Under the pieces are notes generated by a model that did not search any database, was not told where the DNA came from, and saw nothing but the letters and a program-made list of their open reading frames with translations. Source: Amycolatopsis sp. EV170708-02-1 (lineage in GTDB: Bacteria; Actinomycetota; Actinomycetes; Mycobacteriales; Pseudonocardiaceae). From it: a DNA stretch of 64,000 nt. The translations under genes and the position numbers were made by a program. Shown here in pieces: positions 17,348-32,783 of the stretch. Every line of letters starts with the position of its first letter. Within the stretch, counting starts at the first letter, position 1. The DNA lies in NCBI RefSeq assembly GCF_022479115.1, contig NZ_CP092497.1:7440001-7504000 (forward strand), in the 5' to 3' direction.

Positions 17348-17518
17348 CACAGATATCCAGGGTTTCTGCCGGCACCGGGTGCGGGAAAGCCGGGGTTTCC
17401 CGGCCCGGACGGCGGTCTCGGGTGAACTAGGAAGCAAGCCCGGCATTTACTCGAGCGAGAATTCTCCTACCCCGAATCTTCCACCGTCCGGCACGCGGAA
17501 CAATGGTCCAACCCGGAT

Positions 17519-20175
<2,657 letters not shown>

Positions 20176-20182
<7 letters not shown>

Positions 20183-21288
20183 TGGACAAGCGCCATTTCG
20201 ATCGTGGAGCCAGGCCCCATGGTCATGAGCACGCCGTACTCCCCCGGGCGGGCGACGTCTTCGTCGGCGAGCCGCTCGTAGGAGAAGAGGAAGGAGCCAC
20301 TGGAAAGGTTCCCGTAGTCGCGGAGCACACCGGTGGTGTGGCGCACGTCGTACCGGCTCAGGCCGAGGTTGACGACGACGGCGTCGATCACCTTCTTCCC
20401 GCCGGAATGCACCAGCCAGTGGCCGATGTCGCTGCGGCGCAGGCCCGTCCCGGACAGGAGCCGGTCGATGACGATCTCGGCGTGCGCGCCGACCACGTAG
20501 GGGATCTGCGGGTCGAGGAAGAAACTGAACCGGTCCTGGTCACGGTCCCAGTCGTAGCGCATCGCGTCGGCCGCGTCGGTGATGATGTAGCTGGCGAATT
20601 TCAGGACGCGCGGGCCCGCCACGCGTCCGTCACCGGAAACCACCGCGAGCGCCGCGGATCCGTCGCCGAAAAGACTGTTGACCACCGCGGTCCGCATCGT
20701 GCCGTCCAGCGCGTAGGCGGCGGAACACGCCTCGCTGCACAGGACGACGCCGAGTTCGCCGGGATGCGCCGCGGACCAGCCCGCGACCACGTTGAGCGCG
20801 TTGAGACCGGCGTTGCAGCCCATGCCGACGATGTCCGAACGGCTGCAATGCGGATCGATGCCCATTTCCCGGATGACGAGCGCGCTCAGGCCGGGCGTCA
20901 GGAACCCGGTCGAGGTGACACAGCACAGGTGACGCAGATCCGAAAGCGTCGCCCCCGCCGACTTCAGGCAGGCTTCCAAGGCCCGGCAGCCCATGTCGAC
21001 GGCGATCTTCTTGTGCTTGTCGAGGAGGTCGCCCTGCGGCTCGGCCGCGCGGGTGCCACCGGGACCCTCCGGCGGCAGGGTGAGGAAACGCCGGTCGATG
21101 GCGCTGTTCAGGAAGACCGAGCGGATCTTCGGATCCTCGATGTCGAGGATTTCGAGCAGCTCGGACTGCGAGTAGGACGACTCGGAGACCGCGGTGCCTA
21201 CGCCGGCGAACCGGGTGATCTCGGTCAATCCATTGTGGACGGAAAGGTCCGCGGTGGTTTCGGCCAGGGCAGTCATCGATACATCCAT
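20176..21288 (-). CDS. dpgA: DpgA, type III polyketide synthase for Dpg
   Basis: A 370-residue chalcone-synthase-fold enzyme that makes 3,5-dihydroxyphenylacetyl-CoA from malonyl-CoA. Motifs: FLNSAIDRRFL, GMGCNAGLNAL (active-site Cys), LVHSGGKKVID (His) and GVLRDYGNLSSGS (Asn). It is the first gene of dpgABCD. The start may be the ATG at 21276 instead: a 22-codon upstream frame ends there in an ATGA overlap, and the ATG at 21288 has almost no spacing to a purine-rich site. Confidence 0.93.
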
Positions 21289-21341
21289 CCCCAAGTACGC
21301 AACTTGCTTCGCAGGAGCTGCTTGAACCGCGCAGCGGACAT
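21273..21341 (-). CDS. Possible leader peptide upstream of dpgA
   Basis: A 22-codon frame (begins MSAARFKQLL, ends GWMYR) with an AAAGGTGA site 5-8 nt before its ATG. Its stop codon TGA overlaps an in-frame ATG of dpgA (ATGA at 21273-21276). It is basic and aromatic at the end. It could couple translation to dpgA or be a chance frame. Confidence 0.35.
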   Translation of the reverse strand: MSAARFKQLLRSKLRTWGWMYR

Positions 21342-21372
21342 CGCTTTCACCTTTCTCGGATCTCGTGTCGTG

Positions 21373-21427
21373 GTCCGCGAAGGACTCCTTGCGGGACCAG
21401 AGGTTCCGCAAGGAGTCCTTCACGGAC
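21373..21427. terminator. R1-variant palindrome after the epimerase gene
   Basis: A 55-nt palindrome related to the R1 repeat (arms GAAGGACTCCTTGCGG and the reverse complement, with a shifted centre). It lies between the evaD stop and dpgA and separates the aminosugar and dpg operons. Confidence 0.65.
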
Positions 21428-21434
21428 GGGGAAT

Positions 21435-22052
21435 TCAGGCCGAAAGCGGCACTCCGGTCAGCCGCCGCTCGATCTCGCGGCTGGTGGCGTAGTCCGGCAG
21501 CAGGCCCTGCCGCCGCGCCTCCGCGAGGGTGATGGCCACCTGGTCCCGGTCGGACAGGATCGGGTCGCCTGCGGTGCCGATCGGCAGGCCCAACGCGGGG
21601 TCCAGTGCCGAAAGGGCGAGTTCGTTCTCCGGCACGTAACCCCCGGAGAGCATGTAGGACATGACGGTGTCGTCCTCCAGCGCGACGAAGGCGTGGCCGA
21701 CCCCGACGGGGAAGTACATCGTCCGATGGGTCTCCTGGTCCATCAGGACCGAGTCCCACTTCCCGAACGTGGGCGAGCCGACGCGGATGTCGACCACGAT
21801 GTCCAAGGCCTTGCCGCGGGCACAGTAGACGTACTTCGCGATCCCCGGCGGGGTCACGGTGTAGTGGACACCGCGCACCACGCCGCGTTTGGACACGCTG
21901 TGGTTCGTCTGCGCCACGGGGAAAAGCCGGCCGCCGTGGGCCTCGGTGAACGCTTCCTCCTGGAACGGCGAGAGGAACACTCCCCTGTCGTCCGGGAAGA
22001 CGCGAGGAGTGAATTCGAGCGCGCCCTCGACGGCGAGTTTACGTGCTTGCAC
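21435..22052 (-). CDS. evaD: EvaD, dTDP-4-keto-6-deoxyhexose epimerase
   Basis: A 205-residue RmlC-like cupin (LEFTPRVFPDDRG, QTNHSVSKRGVVRGVHY with the catalytic His, FPVGVGHAFVAL). In aminosugar pathways this enzyme inverts C-5, giving the L series. The GTG start has AGGAG 6 nt upstream. It ends the evaA-E-B-D transcript. Confidence 0.88.
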   Translation of the reverse strand: MQARKLAVEGALEFTPRVFPDDRGVFLSPFQEEAFTEAHGGRLFPVAQTNHSVSKRGVVRGVHYTVTPPGIAKYVYCARGKALDIVVDIRVGSPTFGKWDSVLMDQETHRTMYFPVGVGHAFVALEDDTVMSYMLSGGYVPENELALSALDPALGLPIGTAGDPILSDRDQVAITLAEARRQGLLPDYATSREIERRLTGVPLSA

Positions 22053-22075
22053 AGCTGCTCCTGCGGTAGGCGTGA

Positions 22076-23185
22076 TCAGAGGTTGGACAGCACTTCGCGG
22101 ACCGCGTGGATGACCTTGTCCTGCAGATCCGGGGACAGCGCCGGGTACATCGGCAGGGAGAAGATCTCGCCCGCCAGCTTCTCGGTGACCGGCAGCGACC
22201 CGGTCTCGTAGCCGAGGTGGGCGAACCCGGTCATGGTGTGCACGGGCCACGGGTAGCTGATGTTCAGGTGGATGTCGTACGCCTTGAGCCGCTCGAGGAT
22301 TTCGTCGCGCCGAGGGTGGCGCACCACGTACACGTAGTACACGTGCTCGTTGCCGTCGACGGTCCGCGGAAGCTTCAGCTCCGTGTCGCCGAGGCCTTCG
22401 ACGTACCGTTCGGCGACGGCACGGCGGCCTGCCGTGTACGCGTCGAGCCTGGTGAGCTTCCGCCGCAGGATCTCGGCCTGGACCTCGTCTAGGCGGCTGT
22501 TGTGGGCGGGCGTCTCGATCGTGTAGTAGCGCTCTTCCATCCCGTAGTACCGCAGCCGCCGCAGCCGCCGCTCCACGTCTTCGCGGGAGGTGATGGTCGC
22601 GCCGCCGTCGCCGTACGCGCCGAGCACCTTGGTGGGATAGAAGGAGAACGCGGCCGCGTCGCCGGTCGACCCGGCGATCGTGCCGTTCTGCCGGGCGCCG
22701 TGCGCCTGCGCACAATCCTCCAAAATGGACAGTCCGTGCTTCGCGGCGAGCTCCTTCAGCGGCGCCATGTCCACGCACTGCCCGTACAGGTGCACGGGCA
22801 GGAGGCATTTGGTGCGTTCGGTGATCGCGGCGGCGACCTGGCTCGTGTCCATCAGGAAATCGTCCTCGCGGACGTCGACGAAGACCGGCGTGGCACCGGT
22901 TCCGTCGATGGCGACCACGGTCGGAGCGGCGGTGTTCGACACCGTGATCACCTCGTCGCCCGGACCGACACCGAGCGCCTGGAGACCGAGCTTGATCGCG
23001 TTCGTCCCGTTGTCGACCCCGACGCAATGCTCGACCCCGTGGTACGCGGCGAATTCCGCCTCGAAGCCCCGGAGGCTCGCGCCCAGCACGAGCTGTCCCG
23101 AATTGAAGACCGTCTCGACCGCGTCGAGCAGGTCGAGCCGCTCCTTCCCGTATTCGGCCAGGTAGTCCCAAACGCGCGTGGTCAT
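22076..23185 (-). CDS. evaB: EvaB, PLP-dependent sugar 3-aminotransferase
   Basis: A 369-residue DegT/DnrJ/EryC1-family enzyme. Visible features: [25 protein letters not shown], the EDCAQAHGA segment, and [14 protein letters not shown] with the PLP lysine. It would install the 3-amino group on the 2,6-dideoxy-3-ketohexose. The ATG overlaps the evaE stop by 4 nt. Confidence 0.9.
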   Translation of the reverse strand: MTTRVWDYLAEYGKERLDLLDAVETVFNSGQLVLGASLRGFEAEFAAYHGVEHCVGVDNGTNAIKLGLQALGVGPGDEVITVSNTAAPTVVAIDGTGATPVFVDVREDDFLMDTSQVAAAITERTKCLLPVHLYGQCVDMAPLKELAAKHGLSILEDCAQAHGARQNGTIAGSTGDAAAFSFYPTKVLGAYGDGGATITSREDVERRLRRLRYYGMEERYYTIETPAHNSRLDEVQAEILRRKLTRLDAYTAGRRAVAERYVEGLGDTELKLPRTVDGNEHVYYVYVVRHPRRDEILERLKAYDIHLNISYPWPVHTMTGFAHLGYETGSLPVTEKLAGEIFSLPMYPALSPDLQDKVIHAVREVLSNL

Positions 23186-24159
23186 GTGCGTGCCTTTCCG
23201 TGAACTGGGGTGGTCAATGCGGCGACGGTGCGGCGCACGCCTTCGGACAGCGAGATCTCCGGACGCCAGCCGGTGATCGCCCGGAAGGCGGCGGAATCGA
23301 TGGTGATACTGCGAAGGTCCGTCTCGGGCGCGTGGGACGGCGGTTCCACACAGGAAACCTCCACCGGATCCGTCCCGGTGTGCTCGGACATCTCCTTCGC
23401 CACGAGCCGGAACACCTCCCCCAGCCGATCACCCCGGCCGGCCCCGATGAGCCAATGCCCGCCCACCAGGGAATCCGGATGGTCCAGTGCCGCGGTGAAC
23501 GCCTTGGCGACGTCCTCGACGTGGATCAGGTCGCGTCGCACGGTTCCGTCGCCCCAGACGGTGAGCGGCAGGCCTTCGAGCGCTCGCCGCGCCATGGCGG
23601 ACACGACACCGCGGTCGGGGTTCGCCCCGTCGGTCGCGGTCTCCCCGAAGATCGTCGGCAGCCGCAGGCTGATCCCGCGCACCCGGCCGTCGGCGGTGGC
23701 CTTCTTGAGGAACTGTTCCGCCTCCAGCTTCTGCACGTCGTACGGGGTCGCCGGATGGTCGGGTTCGCTCCCGTCGAGCGGCTCCCGCGGTGGCACGCCG
23801 ACCTGTGTGGTGGTGCCGGCGAACACCACCAGCGGGGGCGGCCCGTCACCGTTCCCGACGACGTCGACGAGGTCCCGCAGCACACCCACGTTCACGCGTT
23901 CGGCGCCCTCGGTCTCGGCCGCCCGCCAGCCACCGTCCCCCAGGAGCAGATAGACGATCGCGTCCGAACCCGCGACCGCGCCGGCGAGCGCGGCACGGTC
24001 GGTGAGGTCGGCGGCGACGACGGTGGTTTCCGCCAGGCCGGGGGCGGGGACGAAGTGCTTGCGCGACACCGCGCGCAGCCGGATCGGCCGGCGGGACAGT
24101 TCACGGGTGACGGCCGAGCCGATGAAGCCCGAGGCGCCGAGGACGGTGATCTGCTTCAT
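23182..24159 (-). CDS. evaE: EvaE, sugar 4-ketoreductase
   Basis: A 325-residue NAD(P)-dependent short-chain/epimerase-type reductase. N-terminal [10 protein letters not shown], middle [11 protein letters not shown] (the YxxxK pair), then LPTIFGE and [11 protein letters not shown]. It reduces the 4-keto group as the last step of the aminosugar; its stereochemistry decides between isomers such as acosamine (arabino) and daunosamine (lyxo), and I cannot predict it from sequence. It lies 1 nt after evaA. Confidence 0.88.
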   Translation of the reverse strand: MKQITVLGASGFIGSAVTRELSRRPIRLRAVSRKHFVPAPGLAETTVVAADLTDRAALAGAVAGSDAIVYLLLGDGGWRAAETEGAERVNVGVLRDLVDVVGNGDGPPPLVVFAGTTTQVGVPPREPLDGSEPDHPATPYDVQKLEAEQFLKKATADGRVRGISLRLPTIFGETATDGANPDRGVVSAMARRALEGLPLTVWGDGTVRRDLIHVEDVAKAFTAALDHPDSLVGGHWLIGAGRGDRLGEVFRLVAKEMSEHTGTDPVEVSCVEPPSHAPETDLRSITIDSAAFRAITGWRPEISLSEGVRRTVAALTTPVHGKART

Positions 24160-24160
24160 G

Positions 24161-25591
24161 TCAGGCGCCTCCGCGCGGCTGTGCGGTCAAAGCGTTGATA
24201 CAGGCCAGAAGTGTGCGGGCCTCCACGTTGACGTAGTGCCCGTGCCGGGTGAGCGCGGTGAGCTGTGCCGGGGTGACCCAGGCGTAGCCGGGCGGCGGAT
24301 CGACCGTCTCGCCCGCCTCGACCACGAGATAACGGGCCCTGACGTTCAGGAAACGGCCGCCCTCTTCGGAATGTACGGCTTCGTAGAGGATCCGTGACCG
24401 CGGGACGGTCATGACCTCGTCGAGGAAAGGCGGGCGGTTCTCCGCGGGCAGATGCGCGTAGTTGTCCGGTGTGCACTGGAGGGTCGGCGCCAGCTCGACG
24501 GTGTCCACGAAACCGCCGTCGACCCGGGCGTGCACCAGGACGTGCCGCACGCCGTCGATCTCACGGACGAGAAAGGCGACGACGCCAAGGCCGACGGACT
24601 CCAGCAACGGCTGGGTCCAGCTGATCTTCTCCCGGTTTCCACCCTTCACCGCGACCGCGAGAACCTTGAAGTACAGGCCTTCCTCGTGCTCGATCGCGTC
24701 GGCGCCCTGTTTCCAGCCGCGGACGTCCTTGAGCGGGATACGGGCGGGCCGCACATCGTGGCGCGACCGTTCGTTCGTGAACCACGACAGGAGCTGGATG
24801 TCGGAGAGCACCGCGCCGGGCGCCGGGTCGTGGTAGGGAAGACACGACAACACGCTTCGCGAGTTCATGTTGATCGTCTCGTCCTCGTACATCAGTTCCG
24901 CGATCTGGCCGAGGGTGAGCCAGCAGAAATCGTCCTCCTTCGGCACGTCGTCGACGGTCTCCACGATCATGTTGCGGTTGCTCTTCCGGAAGAACCACGA
25001 CCCCTGCTCCGCCTGGAGGACGTCGACGATCACCCGGTCGGGGTCGGGCGGCGCGAAGTACTCGATCAGCTTGACGTTCGAGCCGCCGTGCGCCTTGGTG
25101 TAATTGCTGCGGGTCGCCTGCACGGTCGGCGAAAGCTGCACCAGATTGGGATTCCCCGGCTCCATCTTCGCCTGCATCAGGAAATGCAGGACACCGTCGA
25201 ACTCCTTGGCGAGGATGCCGAGAATGCCCACTTCGGGCTGTTTGATGACCGGCTGCTGCCATTCGCGGTAAGGACCGTCGCCGTGCGGGCCGTCGTGCTC
25301 GACCACGTGCAGGCCTTCGATGGCGAAGAACCGCCCGCTGCTGTGCACGAGATTGCCCGTGCCGCCCTGGAATCCCCATTGGTCGAGCTCCGCGAACGGG
25401 ATGTGCCCGACGTGGAACACGTTCGCCTCACGACGTTCGTCGATCCACGCGCGGACGTCTTCGGTCCGCATATGCGCTCCGTCGGTGGTGGCCGCCGACA
25501 AGGCGATGCGATCCGCGTGGTCGCGGTCGTCCCGCGGGCGCACCGCGGGCGGTGGTACCAGGCAACGCAGCATCAAAGGACTTCTCGTCAT
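24161..25591 (-). CDS. evaA: EvaA, NDP-hexose 2,3-dehydratase
   Basis: A 476-residue protein made of two similar halves, as usual in the family: FHVGHIPFAELDQW ... NLVQLSPTVQATRSNY in the first and IPLKDVRGW ... TVELAPTLQCTPDNY in the second. It removes the 2-OH from dTDP-4-keto-6-deoxyglucose. I chose the ATG at 25591, preceded by GGAG at 7 nt; an internal ATG at 25573 is possible. It is the first gene of the aminosugar operon. Confidence 0.9.
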   Translation of the reverse strand: MTRSPLMLRCLVPPPAVRPRDDRDHADRIALSAATTDGAHMRTEDVRAWIDERREANVFHVGHIPFAELDQWGFQGGTGNLVHSSGRFFAIEGLHVVEHDGPHGDGPYREWQQPVIKQPEVGILGILAKEFDGVLHFLMQAKMEPGNPNLVQLSPTVQATRSNYTKAHGGSNVKLIEYFAPPDPDRVIVDVLQAEQGSWFFRKSNRNMIVETVDDVPKEDDFCWLTLGQIAELMYEDETINMNSRSVLSCLPYHDPAPGAVLSDIQLLSWFTNERSRHDVRPARIPLKDVRGWKQGADAIEHEEGLYFKVLAVAVKGGNREKISWTQPLLESVGLGVVAFLVREIDGVRHVLVHARVDGGFVDTVELAPTLQCTPDNYAHLPAENRPPFLDEVMTVPRSRILYEAVHSEEGGRFLNVRARYLVVEAGETVDPPPGYAWVTPAQLTALTRHGHYVNVEARTLLACINALTAQPRGGA

Positions 25592-26179
25592 CCCGCTGCT
25601 CCATGTCGTCGATCGGGTAGTTGCCGGAACTGAGGAGAAAACCCCGCGCGCATCGTCGATACATCGACCCCCATGCCCCGCCAAAAGGTAGCTTCGGCGG
25701 CTCTCGGCGGTCCAGATCGTCCAATTCGGCGGGCGGGTTCGGCGGCCTGGAAGGGTGGCACGAGCCCGAATATTTGCCAGTTCCGAGTGGCCAGTCAGGG
25801 ACCTTTGCGCATTTTTGCGCGGAGGTCGCGAGTGGCGTTCGGGTTGTCGAGCAGAAAGTGAAAGGTGTCTTGGCGGGCGGGGTGCCCTGAAGGCCACCTT
25901 GGGGACGTTGGATGTCTCAGAGGTGGCCTTCAGGACATCGCTTCTGTCCAGGACCGGGACATTTCCCCGATAGCGCGCCACCTTTGCCCTACGTCTCAAT
26001 ACCCCGAAACGCCACCCGCGCCACCCGCTTGACCAGGGCCGAAGGCTCCCTTCATCGCATCAGACGCGGCGAAGGGAGCCTTCAGCCCACCGCGACCCGC
26101 CCACGAACCCGGCACGTTCGACTTTCCCAAGACCTTCCGGCTCTCGCGCGGGTCCGATGCCTGCCCTAACCGCAGGCCC
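25592..26179. repeat. Intergenic region with two palindromic repeats
   Basis: 588 nt between the antiporter stop and the evaA start. The part nearest evaA should hold the aminosugar promoter, not recognised. A palindrome at 25886-25934 has CCTGAAGGCCACCT arms, and an R2 repeat at 26041-26083 has perfect 13-bp arms GAAGGCTCCCTTC. No gene is supported. Confidence 0.55.
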
Positions 26180-27529
26180 CTACAGGAACTGTTCCTTCTG
26201 GACCGCCGCCGAATGCGTGCTCCAAGCCCGCTGTTCGGTCTCCCGCACCTGTTCCTCGGCGGTCTGCTCCAATCGTTTCACCGCGAACCGCAGGATCGGC
26301 GGGGCCATCAGCGGCGTGACGATGGCGACGAGGATGACGATCGTGTAGATCTCCACGCCGAGGATGCCCAGCCGCAGGCCGACGGTGGCGACCATGATCC
26401 CGATGACCCCGCGGGCGTTCAGCCCGGCGCCGAGCGCCAGCCCTTCCCATTTGTTCAGGCCGCTGATCCGTGCTCCGGCGTACACGCCGGTGAACTTGCC
26501 GACGATGGCCAGCGCGAGCACCGCGAGCCCGGTGAGCAGCACCTCCGGACGGATGAGCGCGGTGAGATCCATCCGCAGGCCGGCCGTGGCGAAGAAGAGC
26601 GGCGCGAACACCGAAAGGACGACGGTGCGCAGGGGTGCCAGCACGGCCGGGTCCACCTTTCCCGCCGTACCGATCAGGATGCCGCAGACGAACGCGCCGA
26701 AGAGGGCTTCGAGGCCGAGCGCGTGCGTGCCGGCCGAAGCGAGGAGCAACAGGGCGACGACGACTCCGACGGTGGCCCAAGGGCCGTCGGACTTGCCCGC
26801 CAGGCGCAGCGTGCCCCTGACCAGCGGCCTGCCGAGAGTGAGCGCGAAGACGACGATGGCGATCAGGCAGGCGAGGGAAACGAGCACGGTGCCCGCCGTC
26901 ACCGCCTGCACGGCCATCGCGCTGACCACGGACAGCAGCAACCAGCCGAACACGTCGTCGATCATTCCCGCGGCGAGGGTGAGCTGCCCGACGTTGCGGT
27001 GCAACAGGTTCATGTCGATGAGGGTTTTGGCGATGACCGGGATGGCGCTGACGCACATCGCCACGCCGAGGAACAGCGCGAAGACGGTGACGTCGGTGCC
27101 GTCGGGGATCAGCACCCTCGGCAGGACGAAACCCGCGCCGATACCGAGGCCCAGCGGGATGATCAAGCCACCGAAGCCGACTCCGGCGGCGGCACCGAAC
27201 CGCCGCCGGACCATCCGCATGTCCATCTGCATACCGGTCAGGCCGACCAGCAGCAGGACCCCGATCTGGCCGACGGAGTCGAGAAGGTGGTACTGCTCGG
27301 CGACCGCCGGGAAGAGCCGGCTGTGCAGCCCCGGTACGGCCCACGCCAGCAAGGAAGGACCGAGCAGCACCCCGACGAACAACTCGCCGACGACCGCGGG
27401 CATCCCGAACCGGGCCGCCAGGCGTCCGAAGACGACGGCGAGCAGGAGCAACAGACCCGCCTGCAGCAGGAAGATCAGGAGACTGTGCGCGGCGATCGGG
27501 GCGATCGGCGCGGGAAGCGAGAGAAGCAC
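26180..27529 (-). CDS. CPA2-type Na+/H+ antiporter
   Basis: A 449-residue membrane protein with about 12-13 helices. Family features: GMPAVVGELFVGVLLGPS, GMIDDVFGWLLL (the conserved Asp-Asp pair), and a C-terminal GLNARGVIGIMVA. Homologues are common in glycopeptide clusters, where a role in ion balance or export has been proposed. The likely GTG start at 27529 follows AAGGAGG by only 3 nt. It follows hmo by 82 nt. Confidence 0.85.
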   Translation of the reverse strand: MLLSLPAPIAPIAAHSLLIFLLQAGLLLLLAVVFGRLAARFGMPAVVGELFVGVLLGPSLLAWAVPGLHSRLFPAVAEQYHLLDSVGQIGVLLLVGLTGMQMDMRMVRRRFGAAAGVGFGGLIIPLGLGIGAGFVLPRVLIPDGTDVTVFALFLGVAMCVSAIPVIAKTLIDMNLLHRNVGQLTLAAGMIDDVFGWLLLSVVSAMAVQAVTAGTVLVSLACLIAIVVFALTLGRPLVRGTLRLAGKSDGPWATVGVVVALLLLASAGTHALGLEALFGAFVCGILIGTAGKVDPAVLAPLRTVVLSVFAPLFFATAGLRMDLTALIRPEVLLTGLAVLALAIVGKFTGVYAGARISGLNKWEGLALGAGLNARGVIGIMVATVGLRLGILGVEIYTIVILVAIVTPLMAPPILRFAVKRLEQTAEEQVRETEQRAWSTHSAAVQKEQFL

Positions 27530-27611
27530 TTTCCTCCTTCGGGAAACGCGGCACACGTGACCGGCCACGGTCGCCGTGGGCGCGGGTTCCGGGACCGGTC
27601 ACGCGGAACTG

Positions 27612-29844
<2,233 letters not shown>

Positions 29845-31035
29845 TCAGCGGCTCGTGAACCGCACCGGGAGTTCCCGGTATCCCTGCACCACGACCGCCC
29901 GCAACCAGGACGGCTCCTTCACCAGCTCCACTCGCGACACCCGCTCGGCCACCTCCCGCAGCACCACCGCCAGCTCGATCCGCGCGAGCGCGGATCCGAG
30001 GCAGTGATGCATGCCGTGTCCGAAAGCGATGTGCCGGTTGGGTTTCCGCCCCGGCAGGAACCTGTCCGGGTCGTCGAACACGGCGGGATCCCGGTTCGCA
30101 GCCGGAAGCCACGCGACCACCGGCGTACCTGCCTCGAGATCGCGGCCGTTGATCGTGACGTCGCCGGTCGTCACCCGCAGCACGTGCATCGCGGGCGAAG
30201 TCCAGCGCAGCACCTCGTCCACCACGGTGTCGACGTCCGCGCCGCCGTCCCGTACCTGGGCCAGAAGCCCCGGCACGGTGGCGAAAGCGTGTATCGCGCC
30301 GGTGATCGCGTGCCGGGTGGTCTCGTTGCCGCCGATCAACACGTTGTCGCAGTTGAGCAGGACGTCGTCGATCGAGAGCTCGTCGTCGGAAAGCAGGGTG
30401 CTGACGAGATCTTCGCCGGGGCTCGCGCGGCGCGCGGTGATCAGCTCGTCGAAGTAGACGAGGATTTCGGTATGCGCCTGACGCGGCGTCATCCCGTCGA
30501 ACAGTTCGTCCTCGCCGCCGAACGCGTGGTTCGTCAGGTCGATGAGCATGTCCTGGTCTTCGGACGGCACACCGAGGATTTCGCAGACGACGGCGGCGGG
30601 GATCCGCGGGCCGATCGCCGCGGCCACGTCGCACACCTCGGCGTCGAGCACCCGGTCGAGAACGCCGCTCACCTCGGCCCGCACCCGTTCCGACAGTTTC
30701 CGCGCCGCCGCCCTCGAAAGCAGCGGCCCCACCAGTTTGCGCAGTTTCCGGTGCTGGTCCTGTTCGGAGACCACCATCATCTGGCCACCCGAGTTGTCGG
30801 GATGATCGCGGTCGAAGCCGATCATCATCCCGTACTCGGAGGTGAACGGCGCCGACGGCGCGAGGACCGCCGCGCACGCCTGATGCGAGAACACGGACCA
30901 GAAGCCGCCGGGCGAACTGCCCGGCCCGCTCCACACCATCGCGTCTTCCGCGGCGTACTCCCGCCACCGGTCGTGCCGGGCCAACGTCGTGTACAGGTCG
31001 GGATCGCCGAGGTCGACGGCTGTCGTCGTCTGCAT
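29845..31035 (-). CDS. oxyD: OxyD, P450 beta-hydroxylase of BpsD-bound tyrosine
   Basis: A 396-residue cytochrome P450: I-helix [12 protein letters not shown] near residue 232, ExxR region EVLRWTSP, and heme loop [15 protein letters not shown] near residue 340. In vancomycin-family clusters the P450 adjacent to bpsD hydroxylates tyrosine on the BpsD carrier domain. Its position 14 nt after bpsD supports this role and separates it from cross-linking OxyA-C. Confidence 0.92.
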   Translation of the reverse strand: MQTTTAVDLGDPDLYTTLARHDRWREYAAEDAMVWSGPGSSPGGFWSVFSHQACAAVLAPSAPFTSEYGMMIGFDRDHPDNSGGQMMVVSEQDQHRKLRKLVGPLLSRAAARKLSERVRAEVSGVLDRVLDAEVCDVAAAIGPRIPAAVVCEILGVPSEDQDMLIDLTNHAFGGEDELFDGMTPRQAHTEILVYFDELITARRASPGEDLVSTLLSDDELSIDDVLLNCDNVLIGGNETTRHAITGAIHAFATVPGLLAQVRDGGADVDTVVDEVLRWTSPAMHVLRVTTGDVTINGRDLEAGTPVVAWLPAANRDPAVFDDPDRFLPGRKPNRHIAFGHGMHHCLGSALARIELAVVLREVAERVSRVELVKEPSWLRAVVVQGYRELPVRFTSR

Positions 31036-31049
31036 GAATGGTCTCCAGG

Positions 31050-32783
31050 TCAGGTGTGTGCGCCGTCGAGCACCTCGGCGAGCTGAGCCACTGTCGGCGC
31101 GTCGAAGAACGCCTGCACTCTCAGCCGGATCTTCAAGCGTTCGCGGACCCGGCTCACGAGCCGGGTGGCGAGCAGTGAGTGGCCGCCGATCTCGAAGAAG
31201 CTGTCCTCCACCCCGACCGTGCTGACACCGAGCACTTCGGCGAACAGCTCGGCGAGGATGATCTCGGTGGGGGTGCGCGGTTCCCGTCCGGCCGCGCGCC
31301 CGGCGTGCTCCTCTTCCGGAGTGGGCAGGGCGACCCGGTCGATCTTGCCGTTGGGCGAGACCGGGAGGCTCGGCAGACCGACGACCACGTCGGGCACCAG
31401 ATATCCGGGCAGCTGTTCACGAAGCGGCGTGAGGAGTTTCTCGGTGGGCACCCGCTCGCCACCGGCGCCGACCACGTAGGCGACGAGCCTGTTCTCGTGC
31501 TCGGTCACCACCGCCTGGGCCACGCCGTCCACCGCCAGCAGGGCGGCTTCGACCTCGCCCGGCTCGATCCGATGACCGCGGACCTTCAGCTGGTCGTCGA
31601 CCCGGCCGACGAAGACGTACTGACCGTCCGGACGCGTCCGCACCCGGTCACCCGTGCGGTACATGCGCCCGCCCGGGCCACCGAAGGGATCCGGCAGGAA
31701 CCGTTCCGCGGTCGCGCCCGCCCTGCGGAGGTAACCGCGGGCGAGACCGGGCCCCACCGCGTACAGCTCGCCCACGTCGCCGTCCTCGACGGGGCGCAGC
31801 CTGTCGTCCAGGACATAGGTACGGACACCGGTGATCGGCCTGCCGATCGGCGGCGTCTCCTCACCGGACAACGGTTCGCTCGCGGTGACCGCCACCGTGG
31901 TCTCGGTCGGGCCGTAGGCGTTGATCATCACGCGGTCCACGGCCCAGCGTTTCGCGACCGGGGCCGGGCACGCCTCGCCGGCGACCAGGAGAGTCAGTCC
32001 CGCGGGCAGACCGCCCGCCTCCTCCAGCGGCGCGAGCGCCGACGGCGGCAACGTGACATGGGTGATGCGCTGCTCGCGCACCAGCCGGGAAAGCGGCTCG
32101 CCGGGCACCAGATCCGGCGCGGAAGCCAGGACGAGACAGCCACCCGCCTGCCAGATCGGCCAGAATTCGGCGACCGCCGCGTCGAAACTGGGCGAGGCGA
32201 AGGCCAGCAACCTGCTGTCCGGCCCCAGTTCCTGGCGGCGCACGTAGTCGTCGGCCAGGTTCGGGATCCCGCGGTGCGTGACCAGCACGCCCTTCGGCCG
32301 CCCCGTCGAGCCCGAGGTGTAGATGACGTACGCGGGGTGGTCGGCACGCAACGGGACGATCCGGTCCTCGTCGCCGAGGTTCGGCTCCTCCCGGCCAGGC
32401 TCCCGCGCCACGCTCAGGATGACGGGGGCGCCGGTCACGTCCTGCCCCGGCAGGCACAGCAGGCAGTGCGCCGCCGCGTCGTCCAGCATCTGCCGCTTGC
32501 GTTCCTCCGGATAGTCCGGGTCGACCGGCACATACGCGGCGCCCGCCTTGTGCACGGCCAAAATCGCGATGACGAACTCGATCGACCTCGGCATCGCCAG
32601 CGCGACGAGCCGCTCCGGGCCGACGCCGTGCGAGACGAGCCGCCGGGCGAGCCGGTTCGCCTCCCCGTTCAGCTCGGCGTAGGTGAGGGTGGTGCTGTCC
32701 ATCGCCACCGCCGGCCGATCCGGCAGCACGGCTGCGGTCGCCTCGAACAGGGCGGGGGTCGTGGCCGCCGAAAGGACGGTCAT
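31050..32783 (-). CDS. bpsD: BpsD, adenylation-carrier didomain for tyrosine
   Basis: A 577-residue stand-alone A-T protein. A domain: [41 protein letters not shown] and [11 protein letters not shown]; carrier domain [11 protein letters not shown] near residue 525 with the phosphopantetheine Ser. Residues I read at the specificity positions begin D-A-A-T, compatible with an aromatic substrate. It loads tyrosine for OxyD, and Bhp releases the product. The ATG overlaps the bhp stop. Confidence 0.92.
   Translation of the reverse strand: MTVLSAATTPALFEATAAVLPDRPAVAMDSTTLTYAELNGEANRLARRLVSHGVGPERLVALAMPRSIEFVIAILAVHKAGAAYVPVDPDYPEERKRQMLDDAAAHCLLCLPGQDVTGAPVILSVAREPGREEPNLGDEDRIVPLRADHPAYVIYTSGSTGRPKGVLVTHRGIPNLADDYVRRQELGPDSRLLAFASPSFDAAVAEFWPIWQAGGCLVLASAPDLVPGEPLSRLVREQRITHVTLPPSALAPLEEAGGLPAGLTLLVAGEACPAPVAKRWAVDRVMINAYGPTETTVAVTASEPLSGEETPPIGRPITGVRTYVLDDRLRPVEDGDVGELYAVGPGLARGYLRRAGATAERFLPDPFGGPGGRMYRTGDRVRTRPDGQYVFVGRVDDQLKVRGHRIEPGEVEAALLAVDGVAQAVVTEHENRLVAYVVGAGGERVPTEKLLTPLREQLPGYLVPDVVVGLPSLPVSPNGKIDRVALPTPEEEHAGRAAGREPRTPTEIILAELFAEVLGVSTVGVEDSFFEIGGHSLLATRLVSRVRERLKIRLRVQAFFDAPTVAQLAEVLDGAHT

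Noticed and set aside
17348..17518. A riboswitch or aromatic-amino-acid attenuator before the DAHP synthase gene
   Set aside because: Only a GC-rich hairpin is visible. There is no leader peptide with Tyr, Phe or Trp runs and no known aptamer core.
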